From Streptomyces sp. Edi2 (GTDB lineage Bacteria > Actinomycetota > Actinomycetes > Streptomycetales > Streptomycetaceae), in NCBI RefSeq assembly GCF_040253635.1, contig NZ_JBEJGX010000003.1, positions 8,519,501-8,583,500 on the forward strand: a stretch of DNA of 64,000 nucleotides, read 5' to 3'. Made by a program: the position numbers and the translations under genes. Below are positions 34,091-43,359 of this stretch, piece after piece. The number at the start of each line of letters is the position of its first letter. Position 1 is the stretch's first letter. Below the pieces are notes generated by a model that was not told where the DNA came from, made no database searches, and saw only the letters and a program-made list of their open reading frames with translations.

Positions 34091-35317
34091 ATGCCGCAGG
34101 ACTCCGCCCCGCCGCTGCTGTGCGACACCTCCCCGGCGAGGCCCGCCGATCCTGGTGCCGAGCCGGCCCGCCCGGCGTACGACGCGGCCTTCGACTGGCT
34201 GGATGTGGCCAGTGCGGAGCGCCGTCACGCGGGGCTGGTACGCACCTTGCGCCCCCGCCCGGCCGACTCCCCGCTGCTCGATCTGGCCGGCAACGACTAT
34301 CTCGGGCTCGCCCGGCACCCCGAGGTCACCCGCGGCGCTGCCGAGGCCGCGCACCACTGGGGCGCCGGCGCGACCGGCTCCCGGCTGGTCACCGGCAGCA
34401 CCGAGCTGCATGCCCGGCTGGAGACGGAACTCGCGGCGTTCTGCGGCTTCGAGGCCGCTTTGGTGCTGTCCTCCGGTTATGCCGCAAATCTCGCCGCGGT
34501 GACCGCGCTCACCGCTCCCGGCGCGCTGATCGTCTCCGACGCCGGCAACCACGCGTCCCTCATCGACGGCTGCCGGCTCTCCCGGGCCCGTACCCAAGTG
34601 GCCCCGCACGCCGATCCGCAGGCCGTACGCGCCGCGCTGACCGGCCACGACGGCCGGGCGCTCGTCGTGACCGACTCGGTGTTCTCGGTCGACGGGGACG
34701 CCGCGCCGCTCCCCGCGCTGGCCGAGGCCTGCCGGACAGGGGGCGCCGGACTTCTCGTCGACGACGCCCACGGACTGGGGGTGCTGGGCGCAGGGGGCCG
34801 GGGCGCGCCGTGGGCGGCCGGTCTCGCCGGTGACGGGGATGTGGTGACCACCGTGACGCTCTCCAAGTCGCTCGGCTCCCAGGGCGGTGTGGTGCTCGGC
34901 CCGGCCCGCGTCATCGAGCATCTGGTCAACACCGCCCGGTCGTTCATCTTCGACACCGGTCTCGCCCCGGCGGCGGCCGGCGGCGCCCTCGCCGCGCTCC
35001 GGCTGCTGCGCCGCGAACCCCAGCGCGCCACCCGGGCCCTCGCGGTCGCCCAGGGGCTGTACGACCGGCTCACCGCGGCGGGCCTGACGGCGGTGCGCCC
35101 GGACGCGGCAGTGATCTCCGTCCGCGCCCCGTCGCCGGAATCAGCGCTCCGCTGGGCCGCCGACTGCCGCACGGCCGGACTCGCGGTCGGCTGCTTCCGT
35201 CCGCCGTCCGTCCCCGACGGAATCTCCCGGCTCCGGCTCACCGCCCGCGCGGACCTGACGGACGACCAACTCGACACGGCCGTCGACACGATCGTGTCCA
35301 CGGCGCCGACGGCCTGA
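34091..35317 (+). CDS. bioF: 8-amino-7-oxononanoate synthase
   Basis: 408 residues from ATG 34091; the frame is open far upstream but without coding bias. LDLAGNDYLGLARHP, GSRLVTGSTELHARLE, VTDSVFSVDGDAAPL, LLVDDAHGLGVLG and VTLSKSLGSQGG (PLP Lys) are the alpha-oxoamine synthase blocks. It condenses pimeloyl-ACP/CoA with alanine, the first ring-assembly step. It is transcribed away from bioBAD. No bioC or bioH is adjacent, so pimelate supply is encoded elsewhere. Confidence 0.95.
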   Translation: MPQDSAPPLLCDTSPARPADPGAEPARPAYDAAFDWLDVASAERRHAGLVRTLRPRPADSPLLDLAGNDYLGLARHPEVTRGAAEAAHHWGAGATGSRLVTGSTELHARLETELAAFCGFEAALVLSSGYAANLAAVTALTAPGALIVSDAGNHASLIDGCRLSRARTQVAPHADPQAVRAALTGHDGRALVVTDSVFSVDGDAAPLPALAEACRTGGAGLLVDDAHGLGVLGAGGRGAPWAAGLAGDGDVVTTVTLSKSLGSQGGVVLGPARVIEHLVNTARSFIFDTGLAPAAAGGALAALRLLRREPQRATRALAVAQGLYDRLTAAGLTAVRPDAAVISVRAPSPESALRWAADCRTAGLAVGCFRPPSVPDGISRLRLTARADLTDDQLDTAVDTIVSTAPTA

Positions 35318-35348
35318 AGCCGCATCCGACAGCCGCCGCCGACCGGAT

Positions 35349-36101
35349 TCAGCACCAGGCGGTGAGGTCGTATACGGCCCGGCAGCGGCCATCGGAGACC
35401 GGTCGCTGGAAACGTTCGAGGTCGTGGGACGACGCCAGCGCCGGGAAGATCATGTCGGCGGTCCCACCGCGTGCGTCGACCTTCCCCGCCTCGTCACGCA
35501 TGCAGAAGTCGAGCCCCCAGACCTCGCCGGTCCCTGCCCATCTGACGTAGTACCGCGCGTGCCGCTCGTCGACGAGCATGAAGCCGAGGAGGCGCCACTC
35601 CGCCTCACCTGCTTCCTCCGCCTCATCCGCTTCCTCTTCCACGTTCCCGGAAAGGGGCGGCGGGCCGTTCGCCGGACCGAGGGAAAGCAGCGGCAGGTGC
35701 AAAGCATCCGCCAAGGTGAGGGGCGGGGCACCGGCGGCATCGAGGAAGTGACGCCGGGCGTCGATGACAGGCACCGGGAAGACTTCGTCGGGGAAGGACG
35801 GACCGAGAGCGTGGCGCTGGGCAATGCAGGCGCGTAGTGCGGCGATGAAGCGATCGTGGGGGATCTCCTCGCCGTCCTCGTCCAGCAGCGGAATCTCCAG
35901 CGCGTACGTGGAGTCAAGATCGTGGCCGTCCCACAAGACGACTCTCGCACCACGGTCCCCTTCTGCCGGCGGGAGCAGCCCCCGCAGCACATACGAACCC
36001 GGCGTCAAAGGCGAGGCCACGAATTCTCGCAGCCTCCCCAGCAGGCTCTCCAGGAGCACGTCGTGCGGGGTTGGGCCGGCGGTGGGGTCGTCCTCAACCA
36101 C
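35349..36101 (-). CDS. hypothetical protein with acidic insert
   Basis: 250 residues. The N-terminal half (SYVLRGLLPPAEG, then VVLWDGHDLDSTYALEIPLL) and the C-terminal half (FMLVDERHARYYVRWAGTGE, then WGLDFCMRDEAGKVDARGG) look like two mixed alpha/beta domains. They are joined by an acidic loop (VEEEADEAEEAGEAE). I do not recognise the family. It converges with bioF and is divergent from a GNAT gene; tandem TGACGTCA sites lie in that divergent gap. Confidence 0.7.
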   Translation of the reverse strand: MVEDDPTAGPTPHDVLLESLLGRLREFVASPLTPGSYVLRGLLPPAEGDRGARVVLWDGHDLDSTYALEIPLLDEDGEEIPHDRFIAALRACIAQRHALGPSFPDEVFPVPVIDARRHFLDAAGAPPLTLADALHLPLLSLGPANGPPPLSGNVEEEADEAEEAGEAEWRLLGFMLVDERHARYYVRWAGTGEVWGLDFCMRDEAGKVDARGGTADMIFPALASSHDLERFQRPVSDGRCRAVYDLTAWC

Positions 36102-36142
36102 GGCGATCGATCCTCCCAGGGGTGCGAGTCAGGCGGTGTTCC

Positions 36143-36178
36143 TGACGTCAGGGCAACGGTTGACGTCAGGGCAATGGT
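36143..36178. repeat. 18-bp tandem repeat containing TGACGTCA
   Basis: TGACGTCAGGGCAACGGT (36143-36160) is followed directly by a copy with one change (36161-36178). TGACGTCA is itself a perfect palindrome. The pair lies between divergent genes and TTGACA follows at 36178-36183, so it may be an operator with two sites. Confidence 0.6.
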
Positions 36179-36231
36179 TGACACCATGTCAGATGTCGCC
36201 TTGGCGACCGTCTGAGGCCCCTGTCCGGCGG

Positions 36232-36789
36232 ATGGGCGATAGGTTGGACGCCGTGCCTGAGCTTGGACCTGTCGCCTGGCCACCTGCCCCGATCAGGACG
36301 GAGCGGCTGGTGCTCCGTGAGCCCGAGGCCCGCGACCGTGCGGCGGTCATCGAGCTGCTGGCTTCGCCGGAGGTGGGCACCTACCTCGGTGGCCCGCAGC
36401 CGCGTGACGTGCTGGAGCGCACGACGCCCGAAGCACCCGAGCGGCGCCCCGGCCTGTTCGTCGTCGATCTCGACGGAGCGATGATCGGCCTGGTCATGCT
36501 CACCCGTGGAACGGGACACCTTCCTCACGCTGCCGGGAGAGTCGAGCTCGGTTACCTGTTCCTGCCGCAGGCTTGGGGCCACGGGTATGCCGCCGAGGCG
36601 TGCGCAGCGGCACTCGACTGGTTCGCCGGCGCGCTTCCCGGCGGACCGGTGGTGCTCGCCACCCAGACCGCCAACGTCCGCTCGATGCGCCTCGCGGCGA
36701 AGCTGGGGTTCATCGAGGGAGAGCGGTACGAGGCCTACGGCGCCGAGCAGTGGTTCGGCGTGTGGTCCTCGGTCACGCCGTCCGGCTGA
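36232..36789 (+). CDS. GNAT-family N-acetyltransferase (RimJ/RimL-like)
   Basis: 185 residues from ATG 36232 (GTG 36253 is an alternative, giving PELGPVAW as N-terminus). IRTERLVLREPEARDRAAV is the RimJ/RimL-type opening. RVELGYLFLPQAWGHGYAAE is the acetyl-CoA loop, and ATQTANVRSMRLAAKLGFIE is motif B. The substrate is unknown. Upstream are the TGACGTCA repeats. Confidence 0.85.
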   Translation: MGDRLDAVPELGPVAWPPAPIRTERLVLREPEARDRAAVIELLASPEVGTYLGGPQPRDVLERTTPEAPERRPGLFVVDLDGAMIGLVMLTRGTGHLPHAAGRVELGYLFLPQAWGHGYAAEACAAALDWFAGALPGGPVVLATQTANVRSMRLAAKLGFIEGERYEAYGAEQWFGVWSSVTPSG

Positions 36790-36961
36790 ACTCGTGCGGC
36801 GCCGCCCAACGACGGTGGGGTGCGGGTCTCTTCAACGGCCGCCAGGTGCCCTGCCGCTGCACTGGCCGGGCACACCCCAGTGACCGTAAGGCTGCCATGG
36901 CGGCGGTCCCCACCAGGGTGAAGACGGCCGCCACCAGGTACGCCATGTGAGAGCCGGTCAG

Positions 36962-37968
36962 CTAGGAGCTGTCCGGGCGATCACGTTCGCAGCCAGATCA
37001 CCAGGGCTGCTCCTGTGGCGGTGCCGAGGAAGACGTAGTCGCGCTTGTCGTCACGGGTGGCGACTGCCCGGGACTGTTTCAGGCGGTTGATGGCCCGTTC
37101 GACGGTGTTGCGTTTCGTGTAGCGGCCTTCGTCGAAGCCGGGTGGCCGTCCGCCGCGCGATCCCTTTAGCAGGCGGGCGGCCTGGCTGCCGGTCTTCTCG
37201 GGGATCGTGTGGCGGATGCCCCGTCGTCGCAGGTACTCGCGGCAGGGTCCGTTGCTGTAAGCCTTGTCGGCCGCCAGGCTGTCGGGCTTCTTGCGCGGCC
37301 TGCCGGGACCGGTCCGGGGGATCCGGATTTTGTCCAGGACCGGCATGAACTGGGCGCAGTCCGCCCGCTGTCCGCCGGTGACCGCCAGGGACAACGGGCG
37401 GCAGCGGCCGTCCGCGCTCAGGTGGAGCTTGCTGGTGAACCCGCCCCGCGAGCGGCCCAGGCCCTCACCTCCAGCACCACCTCCACCAGGCGGGCGATCA
37501 GGCCCTGCCACGGTGTTTCGCCCCGGTGTTCCACCTCTTCGGCCCCCTTTGAGGCGGGTGCCGGCGGTGGCTCGGTCCGAGCGCCGGCAGCGTGCTGATG
37601 AGCGCGCACGATGGTGGAATCGACCGCGATGTCCCAGTCGACTTCACCGGCCGCGTCGGCCTCGGCCTGGACCTGCTGGAGCAGACGCTCCCATGTTCCG
37701 TCGGCCGACCATAGCCGGTGGCGTTCATAGACGGTCTTCCACGGCCCGAACCGTTCGGGCAGATCACGCCACTGCACCCCGGTCCGCACCCGGTGCAGAA
37801 TCGCGTCGATCACCTGCTGGTGGTCCCGCCACCTGCCACAACGCCTGTTGCTGACCGGCAGGAACGGCCGCAGCCGTTCCCACTCGGCAGCTGTCAGATC
37901 ACCCCGCCCATGCCCACATCAACGACCGGGACGCGGAACAGTCACATGATCGGACGGAAAGGTCCTAG
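36962..37968 (-). mobile_element. IS5-family insertion sequence flanked by CTAG
   Basis: CTAG at 36962-36965 and 37965-37968 bound the element. Immediately inside, the two ends are imperfect inverted repeats (16 of the first 22 bases match, including TCCG and CGATCA). CTAG duplication is usual for IS5-type elements. The single transposase gene is disrupted. Length about 1.0 kb fits an IS5-family element. Confidence 0.75.
36981..37911 (-). pseudogene. IS5-family transposase, frameshifted
   Basis: The natural start is ATG 37911 (MGRGDLTAAEWERLRPFLP), but one base is missing after ATGGGC. The N-terminal half (VIDAILHRVRTGVQWRDLPE, then AVDSTIVRAHQHAAGA) and the C-terminal half (LGRSRGGFTSKLHL, LAADKAYSN, KRNTVERAINRLKQ) lie in different frames that overlap at 37418-37511. 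The DDE residues are present across the pieces (D in AVDST, D in LAADKAY, E in NTVERAI). The junction could be a programmed frameshift, but the start lesion suggests decay. Confidence 0.7.
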
Positions 37969-38089
37969 TTGTACTGCCCTGTGAGGTGGGGGATGCGGCC
38001 GGCGGGCGGCTTCCATGCGGGTTGCCGGGTAGCCGCGGTCCCGGGTAGGTGCACTGCACCCACGCCCTGACCCATGGGGTGGATCTAGC

Positions 38090-38965
38090 GTGGCGGACAT
38101 GGAATGCAACAACGAACTCGGTGAGTACCTGCGTGCTCGCCGCGCGATGATTACGCCGCGGGAGGTCGGGCTGCTCGACGGCGGGGACCGGCGGGTGCCG
38201 GGGCTGCGGCGGGACGAGGTGGCGCTGCTGGCCGGGGTGAGCACGGACTACTACATCCGCCTGGAGCAGGGTCGTGAGCGGAACCCGTCCGAGCAGGTGC
38301 TCCGGGCGATCGCTGCGGCACTGCGACTGGACGGTGCCGCGGCGGGTCACCTGTTCCGGCTCGGCCTGCCCGTCTTCGCCACGGCGGCCGCGGCACCTAC
38401 CGTCGCCCCGGAGCTGGTGCGGCTGATGGACGGCATGCGCGACGTGCCGGCCTTCGTGGTCGGCGCGGCGCAGGACGTGCTGGCCGCCAATGCGATGGCG
38501 GGCGAGCTGTACCGCGGGTTCGCCCGATACGACAACCTGCTGCGAATGATCTTCCTCGACCCGCTGGCGCGGGAGTTCTACGTCGACTGGGACAAGGTGG
38601 CGCACACCGCGGTGGGCAACCTGCGGGCGTCCTCCTCGCAGTTCCCCGAGGACGAGCGGATCGAGCGGATCGTCGGCGAGCTCAGCGTGCGCAGCCCCGC
38701 CTTCACCGGCCTGTGGGCACGCTACGACGTCCGTCCCCGCACGCAGGAGGACAAGCACTTCCGGCACTCCCGCGTGGGTGAGGTGCGGCTGCACTTCGAG
38801 GCGCTGGCCGTCACCAGCGCCCCGGGCCAGCACCTGTCCGTCTACAGCGCGGAACCCGGCAGCGCCAGTGCCGATGCCCTGGTCCTGCTCCGCCGACTGG
38901 CCGAGCAGGGCTCGGCTCCCACCGTTCAGGACACCCCCGCAGAGGAAGAAGCCGCCCGGCCATGA
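38090..38965 (+). CDS. XRE regulator with MmyB-type ligand domain
   Basis: 291 residues from GTG 38090 (ATG 38099 also possible). [20 protein letters not shown], then [20 protein letters not shown] and [17 protein letters not shown], are the typical HTH. Residues 105-270 are the MmyB-like domain ([19 protein letters not shown], then FHSRVGEV-type end here read as [14 protein letters not shown]) thought to bind fatty acyl or other ligands. It overlaps the aldo-keto reductase gene by ATGA (38962-38965), so it is the first gene of an oxidoreductase operon it may control. Confidence 0.88.
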   Translation: MADMECNNELGEYLRARRAMITPREVGLLDGGDRRVPGLRRDEVALLAGVSTDYYIRLEQGRERNPSEQVLRAIAAALRLDGAAAGHLFRLGLPVFATAAAAPTVAPELVRLMDGMRDVPAFVVGAAQDVLAANAMAGELYRGFARYDNLLRMIFLDPLAREFYVDWDKVAHTAVGNLRASSSQFPEDERIERIVGELSVRSPAFTGLWARYDVRPRTQEDKHFRHSRVGEVRLHFEALAVTSAPGQHLSVYSAEPGSASADALVLLRRLAEQGSAPTVQDTPAEEEAARP

Positions 38966-39862
38966 CCGCCGCCCTGTCCGACACCGCCGGCACCTTCAAG
39001 ATCGCCGGCAAGGAAGTCACCCGTCTCGGCTTCGGTGCCATGCGCCTGACCGGGCTCGGCGTGTGGGGCGAGCCCGACGACCGCGACGAGTGCGTGCGCG
39101 TGGTGCGCCGGGCCGTCGAACTCGGCGTGCAGCTGACCGACACCGCAGACTCCTACGGCCCCCACGTCAGTGAGGAGATCATCCGGGAAGCGATCCACCC
39201 CTACCCCGACGACGTACTCATCGCGACCAAGGCCGGGCTGACCCGCAACGGCCCGGACACGATCAGGACCCGCGACGGGCTGGTGCGCCTGGGCCCCCAG
39301 GCGTGGCCACCGGTCGGGCGCCCGGAGTACCTGCGCCAGCAGGCCCTGATGAGCCTTCGCCGGCTCGGCCTGGACCACATCGACCTGTTCCAACTGCACC
39401 GCGTCGATCCCGAGGTCCCGCTGGAGGACCAGGTCGGTGAGCTGAAAAGGCTCCAGGACGAGGGAAAGATCGTCGCGATCGGCCTGTCCCAGGTCACCGT
39501 CGACCAGATCGAGCACGCGCGCACGATCGCGGAGATCGCCACCGTCCAGAACCGCTACAACCTGGCCGACCGCAGCTCCGCCGACGTCCTGGACTACTGC
39601 ACCCGCCACGGCATCGGCTTCATCCCCTGGGCGCCGGTGGCCGCTGGCGAGCTCACTCGCCCCGGCGGCTTGGTCGACCGGATCGCGACCGCCCACGGCG
39701 CCCGGTTCGTCCCAGGTGGCGCTGGCCTGGCTGCTCGCCCGCTCCGAGGTCGTGCTGCCCATCCCGGGCACCTCCAAGGTCGCGCACATGGAGGAGAACC
39801 TGGCCGCGGCGACGCTGCGCCTGACCGATGCGGAGCTCGGCGAACTCACCGACGCCGCATGA
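38962..39862 (+). pseudogene. aldo/keto reductase with a frameshift in its C-terminal quarter
   Basis: The intact part (about 245 residues) has [23 protein letters not shown] (catalytic Asp/Tyr), TKAGLTR (Lys) and [11 protein letters not shown] (His). Near 39705 the frame shifts: the expected end [20 protein letters not shown] and [16 protein letters not shown] continues in the +1 frame to TGA 39860-39862. In the unshifted frame translation runs on through junk and then in phase into the downstream hydrolase, giving a 593-codon fused frame. It could be a real lesion or a sequencing slip in a GC-rich run. Confidence 0.8.
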
Positions 39863-39945
39863 CCCGCACCCCCGCGGGACCGGCCGCTGCCCTCCACGCC
39901 GGCCGGCCCTCCCCCACCCATTCACCGAAGAAGGCACCTCAAGCC

Positions 39946-40743
39946 ATGCTGCTTCCCTCCACCGAGGCAGGCCGGGGACGGCCCGTCGTCCTGCTGCACG
40001 CCCGGCCCACCGACCGCACCATGTGGGACGCCCACCTCCCGCTGCTCGCCGAGGCGGGCGTGCGGGCCATCGCCCCGGACCTGCCCGGCCACGGCGACGC
40101 GATCGTTCCCGACCGCCGCGAGGTGGCCCCCTGGTCGGACGTGCTCGACACGCTCGACCACCTGGGGGCCGACCGCTTCGTGCTCGCCGGGAACTCACTG
40201 GGCGCCCTGGTGGCACTCCAGGCCGCCGTCACGGCACCCGAGCGGGTGGAGGGCCTGGTACTGGTGGGGTACCGGCCCCACGACCAGCCCGCCTCCCCAC
40301 GTCTGAACGCCGCCTGGGAGGCCGAACGGACGGCGCTGGCCGCCGGCGACCTGAACGCCGCGGTGAAGGCTGGCGTCGAGGCGTGGACCTCGGCCGGGGC
40401 CACCGAGGAGGTGCGCACCCACGCCGCCCGCATGCTCCACCGCCAGCTGACCGCACAGCTCACCCACGGCGAACCGCCGCAGGCGGCGGATCCCCTCGGC
40501 ACGGGCCCGGCGGCGCTGCGCACGCTCAGGGGCATGCCCGCTCTGGTCGGCGTCGGCGAGCACGACATGCCCGACTTCCACGAGGGCGGCGAGGGCCTGG
40601 TCCGCGACCTCGATGCGGGTCGGACCACCGTCATCCCCGGCGCCGGACATCTCGCGCCGCTGGAACAGCCCGCGGTGTTCTGCACCCTGCTGATGGACTT
40701 CGTCCGCCGCCTCCCGCAGCAGTCGTCGCCCGCGCGCAGGTAG
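39946..40743 (+). CDS. alpha/beta hydrolase
   Basis: 265 residues from ATG 39946, with GAAGAAGG upstream. [17 protein letters not shown] is the oxyanion region. [17 protein letters not shown] is the nucleophile elbow (G-N-S-L-G, Ser). [12 protein letters not shown] supplies the Asp and [11 protein letters not shown] the His. The substrate is unknown. It lies downstream of the aldo/keto reductase in the same operon, and because of the upstream frameshift it is in phase with that gene, so a fusion product is possible. Confidence 0.85.
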   Translation: MLLPSTEAGRGRPVVLLHARPTDRTMWDAHLPLLAEAGVRAIAPDLPGHGDAIVPDRREVAPWSDVLDTLDHLGADRFVLAGNSLGALVALQAAVTAPERVEGLVLVGYRPHDQPASPRLNAAWEAERTALAAGDLNAAVKAGVEAWTSAGATEEVRTHAARMLHRQLTAQLTHGEPPQAADPLGTGPAALRTLRGMPALVGVGEHDMPDFHEGGEGLVRDLDAGRTTVIPGAGHLAPLEQPAVFCTLLMDFVRRLPQQSSPARR

Positions 40744-40831
40744 GACCCGCCGCTGGCGGTCGGCGTCACCTGCCGGCTCCGACCAGATGCCCACACCGGC
40801 GCCGCAACCGCAGCAGCCCCTCGTCGTCTGG

Positions 40832-41740
40832 CTAAGCATGATCGACCGGACATTTCCTAGCCCCGAGCGGATTGCCGGGGGCGGCAGCCGAGGGGGATGA
40901 GGCCCACTCCTCCACCACGTCGCGGAGGGCACGTGGCGGGCGTCCGGTGATGCGTTCCACCGTGTCGGTCACCCGGTCCTCGGCTCCGGCGGCGATCGCC
41001 CGGTCCAGTTCGGTCAGCAGGTCGGCGAACGCCTCGGGCAGCGCGGTGGCCAGCCGGGCGCGCAGTGGTGCGGGGGTGAGGGACAGGTGGCGTACGGGGC
41101 GGCCGGTCGCCTCTGTGAAGAGGGTGGCGACTTCGTCGTGGCTCAGTGCCTGCGGGCCGGTGAGCACCAGGCCGGTGGCAGGCGGTGCTGAAGCATGGGT
41201 GAGGAGGCGCGCCGCGACGGCGGCGATGTCGCCGGCGTCGACGAAGCCGACGCGACCGGTGCCGGTGGCCGTGCGGATCACGCCCTCCGACCGGATGCTC
41301 TTCGCGTGCAGGTGGTCGCCGGTGAAGTTCTGCATGAACCAAGAGGGCTGCAGCACCGCCCACTCGTCGAACAGCCCGGGGAGCGCCGCGTGCACCTGCC
41401 CCACTCCGGGGCCGCCGGCCGGGATGGCCGACGAACCGAGCAGGACCGCCCGGCGCACTCCGGCCGCCCGCGCCTGCCGGAGGAAGGGCAGCATCACTGC
41501 GGCCGGGTCGGGGTCCCCGACGGGCGGCACGAGGTAGGCCCGGTCCAGGCCGTGCAGCGCCGCGCCGTGGCCGGCGGGGTCGTACCAGTCGAAGCGGACG
41601 GCCCGGGCGGCACCAGGCGGCAGGGACGCGTGGCGGCTCGCGGCGACGGCGGTGTGACCGTCGGCGGCCAGGCGGGCCACGATGCGGCTGCCGGTGGTGC
41701 CGGTGGCGCCGGTGACCAGGACGGTGTGGTGACGGGTCAT
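40832..41740 (-). CDS. NmrA-like NAD(P)-binding oxidoreductase/regulator
   Basis: 302 residues. VLVTGATGTTGSRIVARLAA is the NAD(P) loop of atypical SDRs, and FDWYDPAGHGAALHGLDRAY and AVLQPSWFMQNFTGDHL are NmrA/AgnL4-type blocks. The usual catalytic Tyr-x-x-x-Lys is not seen, as in NmrA proteins. It overlaps the SnoaL-like gene by ATGA (41737-41740), and both are divergent from a TetR gene with two operator copies between. Confidence 0.83.
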   Translation of the reverse strand: MTRHHTVLVTGATGTTGSRIVARLAADGHTAVAASRHASLPPGAARAVRFDWYDPAGHGAALHGLDRAYLVPPVGDPDPAAVMLPFLRQARAAGVRRAVLLGSSAIPAGGPGVGQVHAALPGLFDEWAVLQPSWFMQNFTGDHLHAKSIRSEGVIRTATGTGRVGFVDAGDIAAVAARLLTHASAPPATGLVLTGPQALSHDEVATLFTEATGRPVRHLSLTPAPLRARLATALPEAFADLLTELDRAIAAGAEDRVTDTVERITGRPPRALRDVVEEWASSPSAAAPGNPLGARKCPVDHA

Positions 41741-42153
41741 GCGGCCTTCGCCTCACCCATGGAGGCCGGGATCGCCAGCGGGTTCCAGTAGTCGCGGTAG
41801 TGCGTGATGCGCCCGTCAACGACCGTCACCACGGCGACGTAGGCCATCTCGTACGGCTCTCCGGTCGCCACGATCCGGCCGACGGCGCGCATTTCGACGA
41901 CGAGAGTGCCCGGGGCGTCGGTCCGGTGGATCTCCAGGTGGGGGAAGTCCTGGAGGTCGATGTGCTCGGGGTAGTCGTGCAGGTAGGCGGCGATCGCCGC
42001 CTTGCCGTCGAGCCGGGCGGGGTAGCCCGCCGGGGCGAAGGGAAACTCGAAGACCGCCCGGTCGTCGCACAGGTCCACCCAGCCGTCCATGTCCTTGTCC
42101 AGCAACAGCTGCAAGCCGTGGCGGAAGAGCTTCGCGGGGTCGGTGTCGCGCAT
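41737..42153 (-). CDS. SnoaL-like NTF2-fold protein
   Basis: 138 residues. LFRHGLQLLLDKDMDGWVDL and CDDRAVFEFPFAPAGYPARL, then YDRDYWNP-type ending read here as RITHYRDYWNPLAI, match SnoaL-like proteins (a cone-shaped pocket for small ligands). It is the first gene of the NmrA operon and overlaps the next gene by four bases. A promoter TTTACG-N18-TATAGT (42244-42215, minus strand) precedes it and is covered by operator 2. Confidence 0.83.
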   Translation of the reverse strand: MRDTDPAKLFRHGLQLLLDKDMDGWVDLCDDRAVFEFPFAPAGYPARLDGKAAIAAYLHDYPEHIDLQDFPHLEIHRTDAPGTLVVEMRAVGRIVATGEPYEMAYVAVVTVVDGRITHYRDYWNPLAIPASMGEAKAA

Positions 42154-42184
42154 GGGAATGCCTCGCCTCTAGACTGCGGAAGAT

Positions 42185-42201
42185 GCGGACCGGCGGTCCG
42201 C
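42185..42201. promoter_or_regulatory. TetR operator candidate, site 1
   Basis: GCGGACCGGCGGTCCGC: seven-base arms around GGC. It shares the frame RCGGACYGSYGGTCCGY with site 2 and lies between the divergent SnoaL-like and TetR starts. Confidence 0.75.
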
Positions 42202-42219
42202 TTGGCTGTCATGGACTAT

Positions 42220-42236
42220 ACGGACTGCTGGTCCGT
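42220..42236. promoter_or_regulatory. TetR operator candidate, site 2
   Basis: ACGGACTGCTGGTCCGT, 35 bases from site 1 (start to start). It sits in the spacer of the leftward TTTACG-N18-TATAGT promoter and 22 bases before the TetR start codon, ideal for repression of both genes. Confidence 0.75.
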
Positions 42237-42257
42237 TTCGTAAAGAGGAGGCTTCCC

Positions 42258-42845
42258 ATGGCCGAACGCAAGGCCGCCCGCGCTGACGCGCTCCGCAACC
42301 GGGAGGCGGTCCTGGCCGCGGCCGACGCGCTCTTCGCGCGCAGCGAGAGCCCGCGTGGCGTGTCGATGGACGACGTCGCTGCGGCAGCCGGCGTCGGCAA
42401 GGGCACCCTCTTCCGCCGCTTCGGCGACCGCACCGGCCTGATCCAGGCGGTCTTCGCGTCCCGGATCGAGCCGCTGCGGGCAGCCGTGGAGGCCGGCCCC
42501 GCGCCGCTCGGCCCCGCCACCCCGCCGCGCGAGCGGGTGCCGGCCGTGCTCGACGCGCTCCTGCAGTTCAAGCTCGACAACCGTCACCTCTCACTCGCCC
42601 TGGAGGAGGCCGGCAGCGGCAGCCCCTACCAGGCTGCGCACTACGCCTGGTGGCACGGCACCCTCCGGGATGCTCTTGGACAGCTTCCCGGCACGGACGA
42701 CGACGCCGACTTCACCGCCCATGCCCTGCTGGCAGCCACCCGCGCCGACCTGATCGAGCACCTCGCGGGGGCGGAGGACATGAGCCCCCGGAGGATGAGG
42801 AATCGACTGGCGACCTTCGTGGACGCCGTCTTGGGGCGGGCGTAG
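42258..42845 (+). CDS. TetR-family regulator
   Basis: 195 residues from ATG 42258, with AGAGGAG upstream. ADALRNREAVLAAADALFAR, then GVSMDDVAAAAGVGKGTLFR and RFGDRTGLIQAVF, form the HTH. The C-terminal region is a helical ligand-binding domain. Two matching 17-bp palindromes in its upstream region suggest it represses itself and the divergent SnoaL-NmrA operon. Confidence 0.9.
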   Translation: MAERKAARADALRNREAVLAAADALFARSESPRGVSMDDVAAAAGVGKGTLFRRFGDRTGLIQAVFASRIEPLRAAVEAGPAPLGPATPPRERVPAVLDALLQFKLDNRHLSLALEEAGSGSPYQAAHYAWWHGTLRDALGQLPGTDDDADFTAHALLAATRADLIEHLAGAEDMSPRRMRNRLATFVDAVLGRA

Positions 42846-43359
42846 CGGGAGCAGTTCGGCAACAGGCCGTGGGCCGTCTTGTTGTGGCCGACCCGGCCCT
42901 GCGTTTGCCGCGACAGAGAGGGTTCTCTGGGGCATCGACTGTGGCGCGAGGCCAGCTGATGAGGCTATGTGCAGCTCAGCGCCGGTTTCGTTGACGCTAG
43001 CGGGCGCAACAGGTGTGGTGATATTGCCGATTCAGGTGAGTCTCTGCGGCTGGTGGGGCTGAGCATTCCCGTTGTGGTTTCGGCGTCCGTGGTTGCGGGG
43101 TGCGCACATGATGATCGCCTCCCGGCGCGGCAGATGAGGGGACGCCGTCACCAGCCTGCTCGCACCCGTCGACCTTCGGTCGGGGTCGGGCGTGACCCTG
43201 GGTTGATGACCACGCCCAAGGGCATGCCAACAGCGCCTTTCTAGCTCTTTATGCGGCCATTTCGGGAAGTACCGGGCGATGGTGGGGTGGTCGCGCGTAG
43301 CGTCCGGATGGGCGCGGGTCTTCTGCCTGTGGTCTGCGGTTTCCATGGAGGGAGCGATT
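42846..43359. other. gene-free stretch upstream of the propeller protein gene
   Basis: About 510 bases; open frames here lack codon bias. The stretch 43225-43255 (TTTCTAGCTCTTTATG) is relatively A/T-rich and may hold the promoter of the next gene. No clear repeat or hairpin was found. Confidence 0.4.
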
